10,399 nucleotides of DNA from CAZTGZ01 sp044339595 (lineage in GTDB: Bacteria > Bacteroidota > Bacteroidia > NS11-12g > UBA9320). Both the position numbers and the translations under genes were made by a program. This document shows positions 6,781 through 10,399 of the stretch, piece after piece (within the stretch, counting starts at the first letter, position 1; every line of letters begins with the position of its first letter). Location: assembly GCA_044339595.1 (NCBI GenBank), contig JBIIVF010000088.1:1-10399 (forward strand), given 5' to 3'. The notes under the pieces were generated by a model. The model was given only the letters and a program-made list of their open reading frames with translations. It was not told the origin of the DNA and did no database searches.

Positions 6781-6820
6781 CCGGGCAATCCTTTATTTAT
6801 AAAGATTGCCCGGTTTTTTT
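6781..6820 (+). terminator. Strong rho-independent terminator
   Basis: CCGGGCAAT pairs perfectly with ATTGCCCGG (stem 6781-6789 with 6805-6813). The stem continues inward as CTTTAT/ATAAAG with a single bulged C, and is followed by seven T (6814-6820). It lies 21 bases after the binding-module gene stop. The T-run is on the plus strand only, so it mainly ends the rightward transcript before the convergent regulator gene. Confidence 0.92.
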
Positions 6821-6844
6821 ATGCCTTGAAACGACTGATTCAAC

Positions 6845-9781
6845 TTAGTTTATGGATTTATCGGGGTTTAAATCGTCTGAATTATCCATCGAAGTAGCGG
6901 TTAAATTGAACAAAAACTGGTACAGATCTTCATTTTGCTTTAGTTTCAATTTCTTACGCAATCGATAACGACTAATTTCAACTCCTCTTACAGATATGCT
7001 CAAAAGTTGCGCAATTTCTTTGCTTGACAGATTCATCCTCAAGTATGCACAGAGTTTCATGTCGTGGGCATTTAAATCAGGGAACTCCTTTTTTAAGGTG
7101 ATTAAATAGTTACTGTGAACATTGTTGAAGTGAATAGAGAATTGTTTCCATTCTTCATCCTCTTTACCCTTAGAACTTAAAGTTCGAAGGATCCTTCTTA
7201 TTTCCGAGGAGTCTACAAGGTCTTTAATGGGCAAATTAACCTTGTTGAGTTCTTCGGCAATTCTTCCCAAGAACTCCTTTTTCTGCAACAAGTTCATGGC
7301 CGTGCTGGCAAGTTCTGCATTTTTGTGCTGCAACTCCGACTCCAAATTCTGATTCTTAAGCTGAATGATGGCTTTTTCCTTCTTTTCAAGTTCCAGTTTG
7401 TAATGATAATCAATCATCCGTTGTTCTTCCTCGAATTTCCTTTTCTCAGCGAACAATCTAATTTGCTCTTTCTTTTGGAGACGTTGTTTTTGAATTCTCA
7501 AAATATAAAAAACACTGCCATAGAATATCAATAAGTAAAAAAGGTAAGCCCAAATGGTTCTATACCATGGCGCTTCAATTTTAAACGAATAGGTAAATTC
7601 TTTAAATTCATAGGAAGGGCCAAATCGCGCCTTTACATGAAAAATGTAATTGCCTTCAGGAAGGTTGGTGTATTCTTTTTCGTGTTGCAGGTCCCATTCG
7701 CTCCAATTATTACTATAACCTTCCAGATAGTAACTAAATTCGGTGGCGGGCTTATCCATTATCAAAGAGCTGGCAAAAGAAAAGTGAATTGAGTTATATT
7801 TAAAGGGAAGAGAAATTTTTGCCGTCCTACCGAAGATATTCGGATCATAGCCGCCATAGATGACAGAATCTTGATTCCCTGTAAGCTTTACCAAGGTCAA
7901 ATAAGTAAAATACGGGTACGTTTTCTCTCGGTACTTTGTGTAATTAATGTTGTAAAATCCAATATCTGAACCAACCAATACATTTTCAGAATTATAGGAG
8001 AATATATTTTCAAACCCGCTCAGTACTCGGTTTTGTAACTCCGGTATATATTTTACCATCGGCTTTGACCCTTTCAGATCGACCACCCCTAGCAGCTTAT
8101 CGTGCACAAACCAAATATTGCCTTCTTTATCCTCTCTAAGATAACGGATGGCTCTTTTCCCCAATATTTTTTGATAGGTCGGTGATGGGATTATTTTATC
8201 CCCTTGATGATCTAATTCATAAATGCCTTGAGTTGTTGCCAAAACAATTTTGCCTTTGAGCTTAAACACATAATTTTCCAAATTGGTTGGCAAGCCATGC
8301 TGTGTAGTATATTTCTTGATTCGGCCGTCTTTCAAATGAATGCTGAATAAGCCATGGTAAGGATGTGAAACCCAAATAAATTGTCGATCTACTTCAAGAT
8401 AACGACTCGATTCAATAAAGTTTTTAATACTACCAAGGTCTATGAGTTCCCCCTTTTCATCTCCGAATAATTGAATCCCCGCATAGTTTCCGCAAGCGAT
8501 TTTGGTAGATGAGGTCCCTTCCATGGGTTTAAAGTTCCAAAATCCGGATGATTTTGAAACATTCGCCGCCTTATAATCAGAAATAGTCCATAATCCATCA
8601 TCACGGCCGGCCATAATGCGATTGCCCCAAACAGAAACGTTCCAGGTTAATCCGGTCATGATAGTGGTTGGTTCAACGGAAACATCATTCAAATCAGAAG
8701 ACTTTTCAATTGGAAGCCATTGAAGCCCTGTGGTTAGGGCAAAATAAAGATCGCCATTCAGCATTGCAGCGCCATGTCCACTGCCATTATTAAAAGAAGG
8801 CGGATTGAGGTGTCTTATTGGATTGTTCCAATCAATCATGGCAATACTGTTGTCTAATCCTGTCCAGGTGCTGGCGTCTTTTCCGGTATAAATACAACGG
8901 ATGGTATTGCCCATTAAACCATTGACGGTAGAAATTCTGTCCAAAACGTTTCCGTAACGGTCGATCTTATATAATCCAGTGTTGTATGATCCTACCAAAA
9001 AACTTGCATTATCCAGGATATCAATGCAAGTAAAGTGCTGTTCAGAAATCGTGCTTTTTAACAAAAATGGGAGCAATGATTTTTGTGTTAAAAGAAATAG
9101 GCCATTTCCTGAGGTGCTGACCAAACTAGTATCCTTACCAAAGGGTTTAATATCGCTGATCAAAAAGGCCGCCGGCAGGGCATTTGGTTGGATCATTGTT
9201 TCCCATTTGCCATGTGCGAATTGAAGGAGACCTTTACTTCGGTCTTGTGCAACTAATATATTTTGATGCTTTTCCAGAGACAACCAACTTGAATGGGGTT
9301 TATAATAAGTGAGTTCCCCCTTGGCATACCTGAAAATAATATCCGATGCCATAAAGAAGACCTCATTTTTAAGAACTTCAATGTTCCAGATATCTGCAAA
9401 CGAATTAACGGAAGGAGGCAGGTGCTTTTTCAAGGAAGTATAAACCAGTTTGCCCATGGGGTCAGCTTCAAAAAACCCGAATTCATTTTGAGCCCCGGCA
9501 TACAATTTTCCATTCTCATCAAAGGCGATGGATCTTAAGATGGTCTTATTGGGAACGGGATATAATTGCCAATCCATCCCATTGTAAACCAACAATCCTT
9601 CATTATTGGCAATAAATACACGGCCAAATGTGTCACGTTCTATCTTCCAGTTTTGAGTACCCGCTTTATACGTTGATTTCGCGAATACAGATACTTTGAT
9701 TTTTCCAATCGAAGGTTGCGCAATGACTGAAGAAAGACATTGCAGAATGATCATGGACAGTTGTAATACTTTTCTGTACAT
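6845..9781 (-). CDS. Membrane-tethered glycan-sensor transcription regulator (propeller, Y_Y_Y, TM, LuxR-type HTH)
   Basis: A 978-residue one-component regulator. A signal peptide-like start ends at about VIAQP (residues 19-23). Residues about 30-620 carry repeated beta-propeller blades of the two-component-regulator-propeller type (for example VFIANNEGLLVYNG and KLYAGAQNEFGFF), probably periplasmic. A Y_Y_Y domain follows (about 655-735, with FSYYLEGYSNNWSEW). One membrane helix lies at about 742-762, then a charged coiled coil (764-830), and a C-terminal LuxR/GerE-type helix-turn-helix (about 904-947: LSSKEIAQLLSISVRGVEISRYRLRKKL). There is no histidine kinase or receiver domain, unlike hybrid two-component systems, so sensing and DNA binding share one polypeptide as in SusR-type regulators. 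It probably senses oligosaccharide and activates the two flanking secreted-protein genes. The ATG at 9781 gives the signal peptide directly. Ligand unknown. Confidence 0.88.
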   Translation of the reverse strand: MYRKVLQLSMIILQCLSSVIAQPSIGKIKVSVFAKSTYKAGTQNWKIERDTFGRVFIANNEGLLVYNGMDWQLYPVPNKTILRSIAFDENGKLYAGAQNEFGFFEADPMGKLVYTSLKKHLPPSVNSFADIWNIEVLKNEVFFMASDIIFRYAKGELTYYKPHSSWLSLEKHQNILVAQDRSKGLLQFAHGKWETMIQPNALPAAFLISDIKPFGKDTSLVSTSGNGLFLLTQKSLLPFLLKSTISEQHFTCIDILDNASFLVGSYNTGLYKIDRYGNVLDRISTVNGLMGNTIRCIYTGKDASTWTGLDNSIAMIDWNNPIRHLNPPSFNNGSGHGAAMLNGDLYFALTTGLQWLPIEKSSDLNDVSVEPTTIMTGLTWNVSVWGNRIMAGRDDGLWTISDYKAANVSKSSGFWNFKPMEGTSSTKIACGNYAGIQLFGDEKGELIDLGSIKNFIESSRYLEVDRQFIWVSHPYHGLFSIHLKDGRIKKYTTQHGLPTNLENYVFKLKGKIVLATTQGIYELDHQGDKIIPSPTYQKILGKRAIRYLREDKEGNIWFVHDKLLGVVDLKGSKPMVKYIPELQNRVLSGFENIFSYNSENVLVGSDIGFYNINYTKYREKTYPYFTYLTLVKLTGNQDSVIYGGYDPNIFGRTAKISLPFKYNSIHFSFASSLIMDKPATEFSYYLEGYSNNWSEWDLQHEKEYTNLPEGNYIFHVKARFGPSYEFKEFTYSFKIEAPWYRTIWAYLFYLLIFYGSVFYILRIQKQRLQKKEQIRLFAEKRKFEEEQRMIDYHYKLELEKKEKAIIQLKNQNLESELQHKNAELASTAMNLLQKKEFLGRIAEELNKVNLPIKDLVDSSEIRRILRTLSSKGKEDEEWKQFSIHFNNVHSNYLITLKKEFPDLNAHDMKLCAYLRMNLSSKEIAQLLSISVRGVEISRYRLRKKLKLKQNEDLYQFLFNLTATSMDNSDDLNPDKSIN

Positions 9782-9861
9782 AGGTTTATTCGGTCACTTT
9801 GACCTGAATTGTATTATTGGGCCACGGAATCAAGTTCGTAAAAATAATGATAATTAAGCGT

Positions 9862-9880
9862 TGATGTAGTAGAGATGTAG
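9862..9880 (+). promoter_or_regulatory. Putative operator, copy B (tandem GATGTAG repeat)
   Basis: An exact 19-bp copy of the site at 4795-4813, in the same orientation relative to the gene downstream. Half-sites are 9863-9869 and 9874-9880. It lies 80 bases from the regulator start codon and 153 bases from the hydrolase start codon. The upstream ATAAT and CG positions (9850-9854, 9859-9860) also match copy A without gaps. Confidence 0.6.
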
Positions 9881-9887
9881 TGTTCTT

Positions 9888-9920
9888 TTTCGCAATTGCT
9901 TGGGTATTATAATACATTCG
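9888..9920 (+). promoter_or_regulatory. Promoter of the glycoside hydrolase gene
   Basis: TTTC (9888-9891), a 21-base spacer and TACATTCG (9913-9920) have the same geometry as the promoter at 4821-4853. The -33 box deviates from TTTG by one base and the -7 box from TAnnTTTG by one, as expected for an activator-dependent promoter. The AAGTnTnAACC block is repeated at 9924-9934. Confidence 0.5.
9904..9915. repeat. 12-bp perfect palindrome overlapping the hydrolase -7 box
   Basis: GTATTATAATAC is fully self-complementary and overlaps the first three bases of the TACATTCG box. Promoter copy A has no counterpart, so it could be a hydrolase-specific repressor site or a chance AT-rich palindrome. 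Confidence 0.3.
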
Positions 9921-10033
9921 TCAAAGTATTAACCTCGCAATAACAAATTAGTTTTTACTTACAGGGGTTAAAAGTTTAAATTGGAAAACGGAATATTTAG
10001 GAAATAATTCAAGCTCATAAAAATAACGGTAAC

Positions 10034-10399
10034 ATGACAAAAAAGCTACTTTATACAGGCCTCATGATTCTCACCTCAATTTTTACATTTGCTCAAAAGG
10101 GCAAGGTGGAAGTGCAAAAATCAGCCAGTGGGTTTAAACTTTTAGTGGATGGTAAAGCGACATTCGTCAACGGGATAAATTGGGATTATTTCCCCATTGG
10201 CACCAACTACAACTATAGTTTGTGGAATCAATCGGATGATGTCATCATGGCTGCGTTAGACCACGAGATGCCATTGCTTCAAAATATGGGCGTAAATGCC
10301 GTTCGGCAATATGTTGGGGTTCCTTCAAAATGGGTGAAGTATATCTATGAAAACTATGGTATTTACACCATGCTCAACCATTCATTCGGCCGATACGGT
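10034..10399 (+). CDS. Secreted TIM-barrel glycoside hydrolase, clan GH-A-like (3' end cut by window edge)
   Basis: 122 codons are visible with no stop before the window edge. A signal peptide ends at TFAQ (residues 18-21). The mature part begins VEVQKSASGFKLLVDGKATFVNGINWDYFP: a short beta strand pair leading into FVNGINW (44-50), then a helix with MPLLQNMGVNAVRQYV (79-94). This matches the first barrel strand (GxN) and the next helix-strand (GxNxxR) of clan GH-A enzymes such as GH2 C-domains, GH5 and GH72. The catalytic glutamates lie beyond the window, so family and substrate cannot be fixed. The gene is divergent from the sensor regulator and has the same promoter module as the binding-module protein, so the two are probably induced together on one glycan. 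Enzyme class fairly sure, family open. Confidence 0.72.
   Translation, partial: MTKKLLYTGLMILTSIFTFAQKGKVEVQKSASGFKLLVDGKATFVNGINWDYFPIGTNYNYSLWNQSDDVIMAALDHEMPLLQNMGVNAVRQYVGVPSKWVKYIYENYGIYTMLNHSFGRYG

Larger units (their letters stand above)
9782..10033. promoter_or_regulatory. Divergent control region between regulator and hydrolase genes
   Basis: This 252-base, AT-rich gap holds operator copy B and the hydrolase promoter, followed by an untranslated leader of about 109 bases (from about 9925 to 10033) in which no clear hairpin or riboswitch is seen. For the leftward regulator gene the only -7-like box is TATTTTTA on the minus strand (9846-9839), whose -33 position would fall inside operator B, so autoregulation is possible. 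That part is tentative. Confidence 0.5.

Overview
The window comes from a member of the phylum Bacteroidota. Three signs support this: promoters of the TTTG-N19-21-TAnnTTTG type, a secreted protein ending in a type IX secretion (Por) sorting domain with an IYPNP motif, and a membrane-anchored Y_Y_Y/LuxR-type sensor regulator of the kind used in Bacteroidota glycan loci. The genus cannot be named from this sequence. No rRNA, tRNA, CRISPR array, insertion sequence or phage gene was seen.

Left part (1-2655). An FkbM-family methyltransferase is cut by the window start and read leftward. It is divergent from a two-gene unit: a lipoprotein cyclophilin (peptidyl-prolyl isomerase), followed 11 bases later by phosphoglycerate kinase, which starts with GTG. 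The 125-base divergent gap holds a near-consensus Bacteroidota promoter for the cyclophilin-pgk unit and a weaker one for the methyltransferase.

Middle part (2704-4562). A tightly coupled pair encodes two lipoproteins: an MbnP-like protein and an MbnH/MauG-like di-heme c-type cytochrome of the peroxidase family. In the characterised pair, MbnH oxidises a tryptophan of MbnP to kynurenine, which creates a copper site. No methanobactin gene is visible here.

Right part (4795-10399). This is a small glycan-response locus. A secreted protein carries a jelly-roll-like N-terminal region, two near-identical putative carbohydrate-binding modules and a T9SS tag. It is convergent with a 978-residue membrane-tethered regulator, and a strong terminator lies between them. 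A secreted TIM-barrel glycoside hydrolase, cut by the window end, diverges from the regulator.

The most interesting signal is a promoter module present twice, before the binding-module protein and before the hydrolase. Each copy has an identical 19-bp sequence (a GATGTAG direct repeat with 11-bp period), a T-tract at a fixed distance, an identical TACATTCG -7-like box exactly 33 bases past the repeat, and a shared AAGTnTnAACC at the predicted transcription start. The simplest reading is that the linked regulator binds the tandem repeat and switches on both secreted proteins together. No SusC/SusD pair is seen in the window.
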